Assembly (NCBI GenBank): GCA_023525715.1
Contig: CM042011.1
Span: 2,605,566 to 2,669,565 of the forward strand
DNA: 64,000 nucleotides
Source of the DNA: Cichorium intybus
Taxonomy: Eukaryota > Streptophyta > Magnoliopsida > Asterales > Asteraceae
Direction of reading: 5' to 3'
Of this stretch, positions 29,232-47,040 are shown piece by piece. The notes below the pieces were generated by a model. That model was not told the origin of the DNA. It worked only from the letters and a program-made list of their open reading frames with translations, and did not search any database. Numbering within the stretch: position 1 is the stretch's first letter; every line of letters starts with the position of its first letter. The position numbers and the translations under genes were made by a program.

Positions 29232-32159
29232 TAGGTTGACATGCAGGAATGGTGGAGACAAGTTGAAATGTATGGATGTGATTATGGTTGTGATTGATAA
29301 GAATATTTTCCTTAACAGACAAACCAATCACTACCGATAGTGTAAAATGTGTATGAGTGGAACAAGGAGACCAAGTTGATACAAGTCTCTCTACATTATT
29401 AGATAGGCTCTGATGTGATTTAGGAGTTGTAGACAAATTGGTCTGAAGCATCGTCACAAGTTGTATGATTCCGGGGACGAAATCTTTTGAAAAGGGGGGG
29501 GGGGGACTTGTAATGCCAAAATTGACTTGATGTGTAAATCTAAATATGTTCATATTATATTAAGGTGATGTTGTGGTGGTTTTGGTGAAAAAGGACTAAA
29601 TCGTAAGAATTTTGATAAAGGGGGCCATTTTTGCCAAAATTGTGAAACTATGGGCAAAAGCTGATCTGGATAAGGACTTAGATAGATAATAAGGTTATAT
29701 GTGGGCTGAAACTTTAAAACATAAGAGTTTCCATTAAATGGGTAAGTTGGAGGTCTTTTGTGAAAGATTGGAAACTTGAGTGGCCAAATTTGCCAATTGC
29801 TGAAAGATGATATGTTATAGCTAAAATTCTCTTCATTTCAGCAGAAGAACATGATTTTGAATGGGAGAGGGCAGAAAGTTGGCAATTTCATGGAGAAATT
29901 GGAGGCCTTAACTTGGTTCTTGGAGAATTGGTGAAGGAATTGAAGTTTCTAGCTTTTTATGGTGAGCGTTCTTTATATTCTAGCTTACAACCCCGTTTTT
30001 AGATTGAGGGTGCAGTACAATCCGATTTTCAGAGGTTGGGGAGGTCTTTACCTATGATCCAAAGTGAATAATTCATGTGCATATGCTTCGTGGAGCTCAT
30101 TTCCAACCAAATGATGACATAGAAGCATGGTTATTAGAAGTTTGATTATATGAACCCTAGAATTTGGGGTTTTTTGTTCAACCTATGAATTCAATGTAAT
30201 TGATAGGTTATAATTGGTGTTTTAGATGAAAGAAACAACATATAGTTGTTTCATAATGATTCCAATTAGTTATGTGGGAATTAGGACAAGATTGGAATTA
30301 GGAGGGTGGAATGGAATCAAGGAAATGAGAACTTAATTTTCGTCATCATGTGTGCAGTCATGGGAAAATGGGCAATAGACCTTCGTTAACCGTTGGATCG
30401 TCATGACATTTGGATGATAGAATCCTAACATATAATTCTTAAATCTGAACGGTGGAGATCTTCATTGGTGTGGTCTACAGAATTCTGTAGTGGTTTTAAT
30501 TCACTGGACAATAGGTAATGTGTACCATGAACCTATGTTTTTACACTATTTTAGAAAAACCATATAAATTTGTAGAAAAATCGTTTGGGTCTGATTCTGG
30601 TGGCCTTAGAATGACATGAATGTCTAGTTTATTTAGTGTTTGTACATTGTAAACGAATTACATGTTCAAGAGAGGTGAAATCACATTTTGTATGATGCTG
30701 TCGAATTGATTTATGACAGGACACTGTTGCCGTGTTGCAAAATTCATAGTAAATCATAGGAAAATCACAAAAATATGAGGTCAGAGACATTAGAAGCTTA
30801 TGAATGTCTAGTGTATTTCATGTTTGAAAGTCAGAACATGATTCTACTATAAAACGGATGTGTGAGCCATTGAAGGGGACCATATACAGCCTCAAAAGTT
30901 GTTGTTCAACAACATTTTACAAATCAGGACATAACAAGTTTATAAACATGTCTATGAGCCTTAAATGTGCTGAATAAATAAGAGGTTATATAAATGGGAA
31001 AAGATACATGGGTTGTTGAAATTTTGAGATTAAACACCCGTTTGTTTCGTTTACAGTTTTGGGGACGGAGAAAGGGAATTAACGAGTTCAAGTTATTCAG
31101 ACTATACAAAAACCTCAAGGTGAGTAACCTTTAATCCTCTTCCTGTAGGGTTATTATAGAGATACCTTATATCATGGAGATAATTATAATTACTGGAAGA
31201 TTATTTATTCTTATGGTGACAAGTTACATGTATTAACGATAGTATACGGCGATGATGATGAATTACACTGTTGGGCTTATATGGCTAAAATTGCTGTTAA
31301 TTAATTGGTGAGGCTATATAGCTATAATTGGTGATAATTATTTGGCGAAGCCTATATGGCTATTTATGGTGTTAGTATTTACTTGGTGATTTCTATACGG
31401 CTATTTACGGTGAATAATCTTAACTACCCTCTTATGTGGTATTTATGGTATAATTATTTTTATGGTGATTAATTTAATACTTAGCAACATGTTTTATTGT
31501 TGTTTATGTCTTTGTGGCTATTCCTAGTGTATATTATCGTGGAAACCTATGTGGCTAGTAGTGGTTATGCCTTCATGGCTTTCGATGTATTATTTTATGG
31601 TGGGGGCATTGACGAGTCTTTATGGCTCGAGACCATGGGAGTGAGGAGTTTGGGGTATGATACATAGATGGGTCTAGTGTGGTGATATTTAGGTGGGTGC
31701 GGGGTGGTGACATCTTGGTGTTTTGGGTATGGTGAACTCGGTAATGGTAACTATGAAATATAAGTGGGTGTGGTGAGATGGCATTCAGGTGGAGGACATG
31801 ATGGTGATAATATGGTGTTTAGGGTGTCGCGACTCGGGAGTTAGGATGTGTTGATTGTTTGGTGGTGGCGATGTGATTTAAATATGGGGTAAACCATGTT
31901 GTTAATAATACTGTGACATTATTGTGCTGATACATGTTGTATTCTCTATATTGGTTGGTTGTTATATATATACTACTGGTTACTCACTATGTTCATGTAG
32001 CTTATCGTTGTATGTTACTAACCTATTCTAAAGTGAAAGCTCTAGCAGATAGACATTAGATGTTATGTAAACTACTATAGTAGGTGACCCGACTTTTGTA
32101 CCTACAAGATATCTGGTATGTTGGTACTAATTGACATGTTGTGCTTGTACCAATGTACA
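29230..32159 (+). mobile_element. Probable Ty3/gypsy 3' end: polypurine tract plus long LTR
   Basis: The motif ttccggggacgaaatctttt followed by a purine run (aaaa then about 14 G, ending near 29515) resembles the end of the internal region of plant Ty3/gypsy elements. TGTAATGCC at 29519 would start an LTR of about 2.6 kb ending ...TGTACA at 32159. It is noncoding, with repeated atggcta / tatggct phrases at 31260-31600. The 5' part of the element is missing and no TSD can be checked. Confidence 0.45.
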
Positions 32160-33650
32160 TGTAACACCCTATTTTTTTAAAATACTAAAAATAAACCTCT
32201 AAATAAATCTATAAAATATTTTCATAAAAAATTATCAGAGTACAGTTGTTATAACTTTTCACAAAAACCATTTGAACTTAATTAAATTAACTTAAACAAA
32301 ATATTTAATAAATTCATGTTGTACTAGACGACGTCCACTTTCTAATCCAATTACCAAAACTTAGAACCTAAAAATATTCCCCAACCACTACCTCCCCGCA
32401 TGGTGGTGCAGCGACGGTGAAATGGTGGCCGGACGGTGGCCAATGGCTGTCGGCGGTGGTTCGATTAGTCGAGAGAAAAAGAAACGAGAAAACATGCTTA
32501 TTCACTGCATTAGGACATGAAAACAAGGATCATTCATGGCTGGAACTGATCCACAACCTCAACCCCTCCATCCTGGTGGTCCTACGATGGGGCAGTAAAC
32601 AATCCATCAGCCAAGGGTTGCCAGCGGTGATGGCAACGACGGGATAGAAGGAAAAAGAAACAGAAAAGGAGAGGGAGACGGGAGGAACTTACCATCGACA
32701 CGAATCTGATGCAATCGCCTTCTTCCCGACCAACTATGTCCGGTCACCACACAGCCCTTCCCCCCACCACGGCTTCTCTATTCGTCCCGCTACTATTTCA
32801 CCAATCTCCGTTCTCTGTTTCACGGCTGGGAGGAAGACGGCACAAGGGTAACGGATGACATGGGCTCAAATGGCGTTGATCGCTAATCCGGGTCTTGAGA
32901 ATTAAACGGCCGATAGGTTTAATAATTGCATTGAAATTAATCGCAATCACATTCTTGTTTAAAGCTTGAAAAATAACCGGCTCACATCCCCGACAATTCA
33001 TGCACAAATAGAGATGGCAAAAACTCCCGTGGGACCATTCCCGTAGGATCCCGAACACGTACAAGGGGTAATGTTATGAAAAATTCGGAGGTGGGGGCGG
33101 GGGCAGGGGCAAGATTAACCCCTGTTTTAATTTCGGGGGCGGGGGTGGGCAACCCCGTCCCGAAATTCCGTGGGGTCCCTGTTAATATATATATATATAT
33201 ATATAACCCAAAAAAATAAACTTTCAACCCAAAATTGAATTTTTTAGCCAAAAAAAAGACTTTTTTAGTTTAAAGATCGGGGGCGGGGGCAGGGAAAAGT
33301 CTAGGGATTCGGGGGTGGAGGAAAAACTTCCAGGGGATTCGGGGACGGGTCGGGGGCGGGGGAACAGGGGAATTTCGAAGGCGGGGGCGGGGGAAGCTAT
33401 CCCCGTCCCGTTTGACCCCGTTGACATCCGTATGCACAAACACTAGAATTTCCACTTTAACCCCCTCTAAATTCCATATTTTGCTACACCAAGACCTATG
33501 CACAATGATTTAGTAATCTAAATTATTTTAGGTCTCTTGACATAATTATATATTCAGTAAGTCACCAATGGACTTTTTTGAGTTATTAATATAATTGTTA
33601 TTATTATTAGTCTAAATATTAATATTAATATTATTCTTGTTTAATCGAGC
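32160..33650 (+). mobile_element. Second LTR-like sequence, interrupted by a hAT MITE
   Basis: It starts TGTAACACCC, a very common Ty3/gypsy LTR start in plants, immediately after the preceding ACA end. The region contains a GC-rich gene-leader-like stretch (ggtggccggacggtgg, 32400-32830). The ORF 32417-32647 shows no domain. Family-T sequence begins at about 33650. The boundaries and class are uncertain. Confidence 0.35.
33009..33432. mobile_element. hAT-type MITE, G-rich
   Basis: 424 bp with an exact 8-bp TSD TGCACAAA (33001-33008 and 33433-33440). Ends are TAGAGATGGCAA and, inverted, TACGGATGTCAA, the hAT TAGnGnTGGCAA pattern. The interior holds several ggggcgggggc runs and a short (TA)n. 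It has no transposase and is presumably mobilised in trans. Confidence 0.88.
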
Positions 33651-35657
33651 GGTTTTGTTGCGGTTTGATAACTTAATTACTTTGTTATTTTCTTCCATAA
33701 CATTCAAATTTAGATTTTTAAATATTATTAGATATATTATGCATTTAGTTAGGTTTAAGTTTGGCTTTACTATGTATTGCCTTTTCCTTTTGTGATATAG
33801 CGACTAACATTAACCGAAAATAATTTTAAAAAATAATTCTAAAAAATAACCCGATCACCAGATCATATCATATTTATGGGTTAAATGTCACTTGGTTTCC
33901 GAAATCAAATCAGTTTATACAAACGTGTACTTTGAATCACCTAAGCTCGCAATCTCGAAAAGATAACATTGCGAGATCATCACTTAATCTCATTGGAACA
34001 TATGTAACAAAATTTCACAAAACTTTTTCCAAATTCATTATAATTCTCTTTACAAGATAAAGATAAACTGACAGAGTCTGGGTACTGTTTTAGAAAAATT
34101 TCGATCATTGAAAGGTTACCGACGTCATAATATGCTTAAATTAGTAAACACATATTTTTCATGTTAACTCATAAACATGATAAATTGGTTTATAAATTTA
34201 GGTATGTTTTAATATTGTGAAGATCGTTTTGGAGGGATCACCATTAACTTTCTTGTCATAAAAGGTTAAATCGTTTTAACCGTACGAATCCAGATCCTAA
34301 TTTTAAAGCAAGGTTTAGTCTCTTCAAGCGGATAAGTTCATTTATAACTTTAATCATGTTTTAATATTGGGTAAATCATTTTGGAGGTATCATCATTAAA
34401 TCATTTTTGGGTCACCAATCTAAGCAAAATTTTCAAATCAAAGCTTTGTAAATCAACTTTCACTGGTTTTTTATGAGATAAGTTTAAATTGTGTTTAACC
34501 AACGTAGTTAAGATCTTATTATTATGTACACGTGTATTAATCTTAAGAAGATCATCTTGGAGGTATCATCGTTAAATCACTTTCCAGGTCACCTATCTCA
34601 GTAAAATTTCGAATAAAAACAATGGTTGATCTATTTTAAATGACTCTTTTATCAAATAAGGTCGAATCTTTTTAACCAACCGAGTTCAATCCTATTTTTA
34701 ATTAGCAAGGAGAAAAACAAGCGCTACTAAAAATCAAATGCTTAATCAAAATTACAAAAATAAACTAAAAGATCTTTGGCAAACAACAATAGATGGAAAA
34801 AAGTAAACTTCTATACACAATCAGATAAAGCGTAAAGCTCCTTTATTGTTATCCAATTTAGAAAAGTTTCTCAAAACATGATATTTGAGGTTTGACCCTG
34901 TACATCTTTCAAGTTTAATCGAATCAGCCTACTTAACCTAGTTTTACAACATCGCTAAAATGATCTTCACAGAATCACTTATCTATACGTATATATGTAT
35001 ATATGCAAGTATGTATGTTCGGATGTATAAACATGTACTATGGATCATGTTCTGGTTGGGACTGGCGTTGCCCCACACTCTACACTCACTGGGCCCTTCT
35101 TGTCCTGTCCGCTTATTGGCAACTGGATCGCCACAATATACTTTGTCCCTTGGTTCCCGAAATCAAATCAGTATATACAAACGTGTACTTTGCACCTTCT
35201 AAGCTCACAATCTCAAAAAGATAACATTGTAAAGATCATCACATAATCTCTTTTGATCATATGTAACAAAAATTCAGAATGTTTTTTTCCAAATTGATTA
35301 TAATTGTTTTAACAAGATAAAGATAAACCGGCATAAAGATAACCGACAGAGTCTGGTTACTGTTTTAACAAAATTTTGATCCTTGAAAAATTTCAGACAT
35401 CAGAATATGCTTGAATTAGTAAACATATGTTTTTTTCATTTCAACTTGAATTGGTTTTTTAATTGATTAGTTCGGTATCTTTAACATGATAAGTTGGTTT
35501 ATAAATTTAGGTATGTTTTAATCTTGTGAAGATCATTTTGGAGGGATCACCATTAAGTTTCTTATCATAAAAGGTTAAATCGTTTTTAACCATACGATAC
35601 TAGATCCTAATTTTAAAGCAATGTTTTAGTCTTTTCAAGCGGATAAGCTCATTTATA
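33650..35657 (+). repeat. Family-T repeat, partial unit
   Basis: Noncoding. It aligns in order with the array units at 49.3 kb and 53.9 kb: the gcggttttg / ttaaatattattagatata block, the catatttatgg block (33867), and the ATGTATGT / tactatggatcatgtt block (34960-35060). It breaks off at about 35657 into family C. ORFs here are shadows of repeat sequence. Confidence 0.8.
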
Positions 35658-36263
35658 ACCATAGATGATCAAGGTTTTTTAATTTTATTTCAATATGTTC
35701 TGTGTAATTATACGATTCTTTTATAGTTAAAATCAAATATAACACTAATCCTAATTTTCCTTTTTAAACAATTGCTACATACTAAGGGGGTGTTTGGGAT
35801 TGCTTATTTGAGATGCTTATTAACTTATTGCGATTTGACACCGGTAATAAGCAGTTTTAAGTGTTTGGATGAACATATTTTATAAGCATTTATTTTGCTT
35901 AAATAAGCAGTTTCTGATAAGTTACTGCGTCCTTACTTATTGACTTATTTAAGCAGTTTTTGATAAGTCATTTCCGTATTACACACATAAACAACGTTTG
36001 CCAAACACTAAAAAACAACTTATTGACTTATTACGTTTTGGTACCGGATAAGCTAAAACAAACACTTTTTTTAGAACTCCGTTTTCACACCGCATAAGTT
36101 AATAAGCACTTTTAATAATAAGCATAAGTTGTTTTAAATAAGCAATCCCAAACACCCCCTAAATATTGTAACGTTAGAAAATGCCGATTGTAGAAAATTA
36201 AATGAAAAACACATCATTCTGTAAATGTTTAAGATTTTGTTATATTTGTATATTTGTTTATTA
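35658..36263 (+). repeat. Family-C repeat, left part
   Basis: Matches 21370-21640. Two insertions distinguish it: the MITE at 35786-36159 and the MULE that starts at 36264. It includes the MULE's left TSD TTGTTTATTA (36254-36263). Confidence 0.75.
35786..36159. mobile_element. Tourist-like MITE (PIF/Harbinger type)
   Basis: 374 bp, TSD TAA (35783-35785 and 36160-36162). Its perfect inverted ends start GGGGGTGTTTGGGATTGCTT. The family-C paralogue at 21510 reads tacatactaaatattg without the element, confirming the insertion point. Confidence 0.95.
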
Positions 36264-36351
36264 GGCAAAATTACACTGTAGCCCTATGAGGTCTTGGTTC
36301 GTGGTCGATTTGGTCACTAAGGTGTTTTTTTTTGTCTTATGAGGGCATGAA
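36264..36351 (+). repeat. Left TIR of the MULE
   Basis: 88 bp beginning GGCAAAATTACACTGTAGCC. The inverted partner is 41957-42043. In this class the TIR normally carries the transposase promoter and binding sites. Confidence 0.95.
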
Positions 36352-36609
36352 TTATTGATTTGGTGGTTAAAAAGGTCCCGCTTCTATAAATGAAGGGGTA
36401 ACCCGGTTTCAAATCCTAGTCAGTTGGTGATTAGGATGCCATGTCACTCGAAAATGAAATGAAAGACTTTAAAACCCATTCGTCTGTTCATACGTTGTTA
36501 CCAAACACAGAATCGAAGCAGAAAACCCTCAAAAGAAAGAAAACCCAGTTCGCCCAAAAAACTACTGTAGCCCTTGTTTGCCCAGAAATTCTTACAGTCG
36601 ATCTACACC

Positions 36610-40495
<3,886 letters not shown>

Positions 40496-40789
40496 ATAAG
40501 AATGATGATGGTATTAATATAAAGTATTTGTGTGATTTTGAAATAACAATAACAATTTGTCACTTTGAACTTCTGTTGGGTGTTACATTGTAGTATGAAA
40601 TGTTGTTTTGAATCTATGTGATGAAATTATGTTTGTGAACTTTGAATAGCATTGTACTTTTATGGTAGGACCAAAATTACCAATATTGTTTCAAAAGCAG
40701 GACCAAAAATGTAAATATTTGTAAATGTCTTGTGACATACCAAAATCAGGACCAAAAAATGCAAATATTTCAAAATATACTTTAATGAC

Positions 40790-41110
40790 AGATCTGTGAA
40801 TTTTATTGTTTGCCTGGTCACTTCGATCAAGCCATCTAATTTTTCAAACAAAAGGACCCCATTGTATGACATTTTGGAAGTATGTTGCTATTAAAATACA
40901 CTTATTCAAACTACGTTGCCATTAATGACAGATCTGCATCCCAACCACACTTATTAACTAAATGAATTTTATTGTTTGGATGGTAACTTCGATCAAGCCA
41001 TCTAATTTGTTAGACAAAAATACCCCATTCGTAGTATGGCATTTTCGAAGTATGTTGCTATTAAAAGACACTTATTCAAACTACGTTGCCATTACTGACA
41101 GATCTGCATC
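40790..41110 (+). repeat. Imperfect ~150-bp tandem repeat in the MULE 3' region
   Basis: Two diverged copies each contain cttcgatcaagccatctaat, agtatgttgctatta and acttattcaaactacgttgc. They lie between the transposase stop and the convergent ORF. No coding function is evident. It could be terminator or spacer sequence. Confidence 0.7.
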
Positions 41111-41397
41111 CCAAACACACTTTTACTCCATCTGCATCCCAAATCCAACATTTTTGTTTCACATCTGCAGCCCCATTCCAAAAAAACACCAAATATATAA
41201 ACATTAACCAAACATAACTTAAACTTAGTTAATATATTCATATATCGGTCACCATTACATCCATCAAAAGACTGATCTTACAAACCCATCACCAAAACGC
41301 CTGTCAACACAGGTCTTCCCTTAACCTAGACTACCGATAACCCTAATAGCTTAATATCAACATAAGGTGCTTCACCTTCACGATGGACCACATACGC

Positions 41398-41682
41398 TCA
41401 CTTACACAGTGCGTATGTGATCCCCATTGCCACCAACCCTACGAATCCTCCCCAAATCACCGATTTTATGGTTTTCTTGAGCTTCATTACTTCACGACGG
41501 AGGGCGTCGTTCTCCGCCTTGACCATGGCCATCTCAGCATCCACCTCCTCTCTCATCAGCGCCAGCTCAAGCTGAAGCGTTACGTTCAGGTTTTCCTCCA
41601 GCGAAATGTGGGTCGGGAGCATATCGTTCACCGTAAACTCTCCAAAACCTAAATCGACAATGGGAATCATGACTGCAACCAA
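41398..41682 (-). CDS. Small convergent MULE ORF: coiled coil plus C-terminal membrane segment
   Basis: Reading from the right TIR toward the transposase gene, ATG at 41682 opens a 94-codon frame; a second Met lies five codons in. Residues about 36-70 are charged with heptad-like leucines (MVKAENDALRREVMKLKK), suggesting a coiled coil. The end, IWGGFVGLVAMGITYALCK, is a hydrophobic segment fitting a tail anchor. Plant GRF-zinc-finger proteins of MULE context often end with such a coil-plus-membrane tail, but no zinc finger is visible here, so any relation is inference. The position matches the second gene of two-gene Mutator elements; no similarity to mudrB was recognised. Confidence 0.5.
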   Translation of the reverse strand: MVAVMIPIVDLGFGEFTVNDMLPTHISLEENLNVTLQLELALMREEVDAEMAMVKAENDALRREVMKLKKTIKSVIWGGFVGLVAMGITYALCK

Positions 41683-41956
41683 ACCACGAAGACGATGATG
41701 TGAAGGGGATCGAAGATTTTGGCTGTGTAAAGGTAAGGAGTTCTTATTATTTGGTCGATTTAAGCCTCCATTTTATAACCTTCATACCCGGTAACCCTTA
41801 GTGCCCACGCAAGTACAGTAGCCGGTATCCCACTTCGCTCACGTGTGCAACATGACATCATCTCAGACCTTGCCACGCTGTCATGTTTTAGCCACGTCGA
41901 TTCAATCAAAACTGGTTTTTACGGGTCAGGGACGTTTTTTTTAGGTCATTTATAAG

Positions 41957-42043
41957 TTCATGCCCTCATAAGACAAAAAAAATACCTTAGTGACCAAATC
42001 GACCACGAACCAAGACCTCATGGGGCTGCAGTGCAATTTTGCC
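41957..42043 (-). repeat. Right TIR of the MULE
   Basis: 87 bp, inverted partner of 36264-36351, ending AATTTTGCC. It is followed by the TSD TTGTTTATTA (42044-42053). Confidence 0.95.
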
Positions 42044-42053
42044 TTGTTTATTA

Positions 42054-42634
42054 CTAAGATATTGATGATATTATATCAAAGTAAATTCTATGAAAGATAT
42101 TTTCTAGTTACGAGGAATATGAGTGTTTGGAATATACTTCATTGTTAACACTCAACAGTTTAATATTTTGTCAAACATTGACTAAACTAAATAACTTTAA
42201 TTCTATAGCCGACCGGTGTGATATCGAGCAAAGGTGCAGACTCGCACTTTTGTTGAGGCGTACACTGTCCCCTAGTGAGGGGTGCTCTCACTTTTTTACC
42301 CGTATGAGAGTCGGCGTCGCACAAGCAAAAATATCTCAAAGCAATGTGACTTGTACATTAAGCTTACTTAATTGCACCAAAACCAAAGGGAAGTGAGGGG
42401 TAACCATTTCCAAAGGTGATGGGAGGAATGAGAGGTGCTGACTGTACGCTGATGTGACAAGGAAAATGTGAGAGCTAGGCCTAAGAGGTGTGGTGGAAAA
42501 AAAACCCTTCACCACCGCGCACTTGTTACCTGCCACGTAGTCGCTAGTTTAGAAAACCTTCACTTTCTTAAAATTTTGGAAATGGTCACCCCTCACCATA
42601 CCTCATTTATATACATACAAATATGTAGGTATTT
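42054..42634 (+). repeat. Family-C repeat, right part, with a possible MITE
   Basis: 42080-42420 matches 21630-21985 (ggaatatacttcattg, gtgcagactcgcacttttg). At 42396-42597 the ends gtgaggggtaaccatttcc and, inverted, gtgaggggtgaccatttcc suggest a ~200-bp inverted-repeat element. No TSD was found. No gene is visible. Confidence 0.55.
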
Positions 42635-43566
42635 ACCCGGATTAGGTAAATACGTACACAAAATAAATGCTTTAATTTCAATTTTTATCTTATTAATGCA
42701 TTGTGCTTTGGACAATTGGTATGCTAATCTTAACACTAAACAAAAGCTTCTTTTCATAGTATCGTTTACTATAATGGTTTTCTTTACTTAATTTGTCTAT
42801 TATAAATGGAGTAAGGAATTGTATAAATTTTTATTGAATTTTCAAACATGTTAGCATTAATATGTCTGTTGATGGGAATTGTTTAATTATTTAGTAGGTT
42901 GGTGTTGCTTTAATTTCTAAATTACAAAATTAGGGTGCTATTATTTTCATTTTCCATTTGATATACTCACTGTGTAATTCTACTACATTAGGTAGGAAAA
43001 GAAATGACGTTAGACCAGAAGAGAGTGTTGCTGTTGGAACTTGGAACAATATCATAAAACAAATGAAAAATGAAAATGTTAATATTGTATTTGTGTGGAT
43101 TAAATTTTGTTAATTATTTTTTTAGTTAGTTGTACATTAAGTAACCAAATATATCCAACAAATACATTTATCTTCTCGTAGTATTTGTAACTAGATTGAA
43201 AATTGGTTGCTCTGATATTTGGATTCTGAAAGTAGGTTGTTAAAATAGATGGAATGGAAATGGCAAACAAAAGAAGGCAGTAAGAACCAAAATCTTAAAA
43301 TAAAGATGGAAATTTGGAGACCCAAAGTTGATTGCTATTTCTTTGACAAGAGAGCTTAATATTGTTCTTATTATGTCCTTATTATGCTAGATTTTAGTTG
43401 TTCATGTATAATTTTCATCCATCTTTTGTTTTGTAACTCTTTGTTCTTAGGCCGACTTCCTCCTCGACCCGATTCTTTTATTAATAAATTATGTTGTTAA
43501 AAAAATTGAAACAATTATTGTTTTGCTTTAATTGTCAACCGTGTAATACACGACGTTGTAACCTAG
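42635..43566 (+). mobile_element. Second copy of the 3' part of the 3266-5397 Helitron
   Basis: It matches 4480-5397 (ggattaggtaaatacg onward), ending in the same hairpin, ...gtaac and CTAG at 43563-43566. The following base sequence (taatataaataaact) is identical in both copies and equals intact family-T sequence. This means one insertion was later duplicated, rather than two independent hits. Confidence 0.75.
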
Positions 43567-44628
<1,062 letters not shown>

Positions 44629-44636
44629 TATGTATG

Positions 44637-44756
<120 letters not shown>

Positions 44757-46454
44757 CGTTTTTGTGAGAACCTAAATATTCATGAGATCTTGAGAACCTC
44801 ACATGGACCCTTAGATCAAAAAAACCCATGTCTGAGATCAAAAGTGGCAGTTTCGTAATTAATAGTAATTTGAATGATATATTTGACTTTTTTTAAAAGG
44901 AGATCAGGGTAGATTAGGTAAAAAACAACAACTCGGATCCTACAAAATAGGAAACTCCTAATTTACGGCGTATATCTCCTTCCCCTCTCTCTCTCTCTCT
45001 ATCGCCGTCCTCCCTGCTCTCTCTCTCCGCCTACGATTGAAAACCATCCCCCTCCATTATTGTCTTTCTCGGTCACGTTTTGAAGAGCCGTTGAGAAATC
45101 CAAATCAGGGCCATGATTGTAATCGACCGACATCTGAATATGTAATTCCTAAACCCTCTGTAAGTCCTTTGTCGATCACAATTTCAAAAGTCGGTGAGAA
45201 ATCCGCCTCTTGCAATCAACAATGCATATGTACCACACTGTATATTTCTCCTATTGATTCAACCTGACTTGGCTCCCTCACTGATTTGTGCATTTTCGGA
45301 GTGATGATTAAAAATTAATATCGGAAATCGTTCTAATTTCGATATGGAAAGAAGGGTTTGTCTAATTTAGTGAGTGGCGTAAGAATCGGATAAGAGAGAC
45401 ATCAACATCATGATCCTGTGCCATTAGCCGCATTGATCAACAGAGAGATGAGAAGTAAGAAATTAGATAAACCAACTATTCGAGACGGATATGCAGCTCA
45501 ATCAAGAAAAGGCGAAGATTATTTCATGATGAAAACCGATTGCTAGCGAGTTTCTGGTCACCAATCATCAAGCTTTTCAGTTTTTGGGTATGTAGTTCTC
45601 GATTTTCCATCTAATACAAATTCATATAACCCATTAATCTTGATTTCCCATACTGTCCCAACATTGGCCCACACAGTTCTCATAAGATTCCAAATCCAAA
45701 TTCACTGATTTGTTAATTCATGTTTTCGATTTCTCTCTGACTTTTTTTGAACATTCAAACCATTTTTCCATCTGCTATCAAACCCTGTGATTCTTCTCTG
45801 GTAATCCCTCGATTCCCCTTTCTTTTTCTTTATCGGGTGTTCAAAAAGATCATATTTTTGTTTGTTTATGTCTCCAAGATTTCATTTTGAACAGTCTCGT
45901 AGCCTTTTTTTTAACAATCGCGTGTTCTTCATCTTTTATGGGGTTGGTTGATTTTGAAGGAACCAAAAAGAGGTTTTGAAGGAACCACCGTCACCAATAT
46001 CGCACCATCAACGCTGCCGCAACCAATATCGATCGTCAACCGTCAATTCATCACGGTCATCGTCGAGGCTATTTAAATCAGCATCAAGTCAACAGAACTT
46101 GATCACCTTTATTGCTGATTGATTTGGATCACGATTTTCTCACTCATTTCAGGCCGTTGTGCTACTAATCAGCTTATAAAGGTTTGGTTTTTACCTTTCT
46201 AACTATGCACTATATATTTTTACCTATCCATTCTATTTTGTATGTTAGAATGTATATAGATTTACCTGGAACAAGTTATTTCCTGTTTTTTCAATCTTGA
46301 TGCTTCGGTTTGGGTTTAAAGAACGAGTACAATTGTTTTATAGCTGGTCTTTATTAAGATGCATACCAAGTGTTCGTTGGAATGCTTTAGTGAAACCAAT
46401 ACTATTATAAACCTTTGAAAGCACGTAATTTTTTGCCAATATGGAAAGAATCAT

Positions 46455-47040
46455 GATGTGATATGTTGTTTGTGAATCAGAGAAGGTGTGTTGTTTATTT
46501 TCTTCTTCTTAGTAGTTTATTTTTAAATTATACTTCAGGGGATTTTTACATGTACACATGCACATTTATGCACATATACACATGCACATATGTGCATATG
46601 TACATATGTGGATATTTCACATATGTGCACATATAAATACACATGCACATATATGCCTATATGCAGATGTGCATAAATACATATATGCATAGTTGTATGT
46701 ATATGTGCATATATCCATAAATACATATATACATAGATGTATGCATATGTGCATATATCCATATATGCAGATGTGATATGTTGTTTGTGAATCAGAGAAT
46801 GTGTGCCTTTTATTTTCTTCTTCTTAGTAGTTTATTTTTAATTTCTGCTTTAGGGGATTTTTACATGTACACATGCACAATTATGCATATATACACATGC
46901 ACATATGTGCATATGTACATATGTGGATATTTCGCATATGTGCACATATAAATACACATGCACATATATGCATATATGCAGATGTGCATAAATACATATA
47001 TGCATAGATGTATGCATATGTGCATATATGCAAAAACGTG
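46455..47040 (+). repeat. 315-bp tandem duplication rich in alternating purine-pyrimidine
   Basis: gatgtgatatgttgtttgtg at 46455 recurs at 46770, and the sequence repeats through the following tracts. Each copy holds about 200 bp built from CATATG, TGCATA, ACATGTAC and GCACATAT units, nearly all alternating purine-pyrimidine. His/Tyr/Met/Cys-rich ORFs are artefacts of this composition. Confidence 0.9.

Noticed and set aside
32417..32647. 76-codon ORF in the GC-rich stretch of the second LTR-like region
   Set aside because: No domain or splice context; similar GC-rich leader-like stretches are common in gypsy LTRs.
36395..36430. Second tRNA-like SINE with a B-box-like ggtttcaaatcc in the MULE leader
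   Set aside because: No convincing A box, poly(A) tail or target duplication was found.
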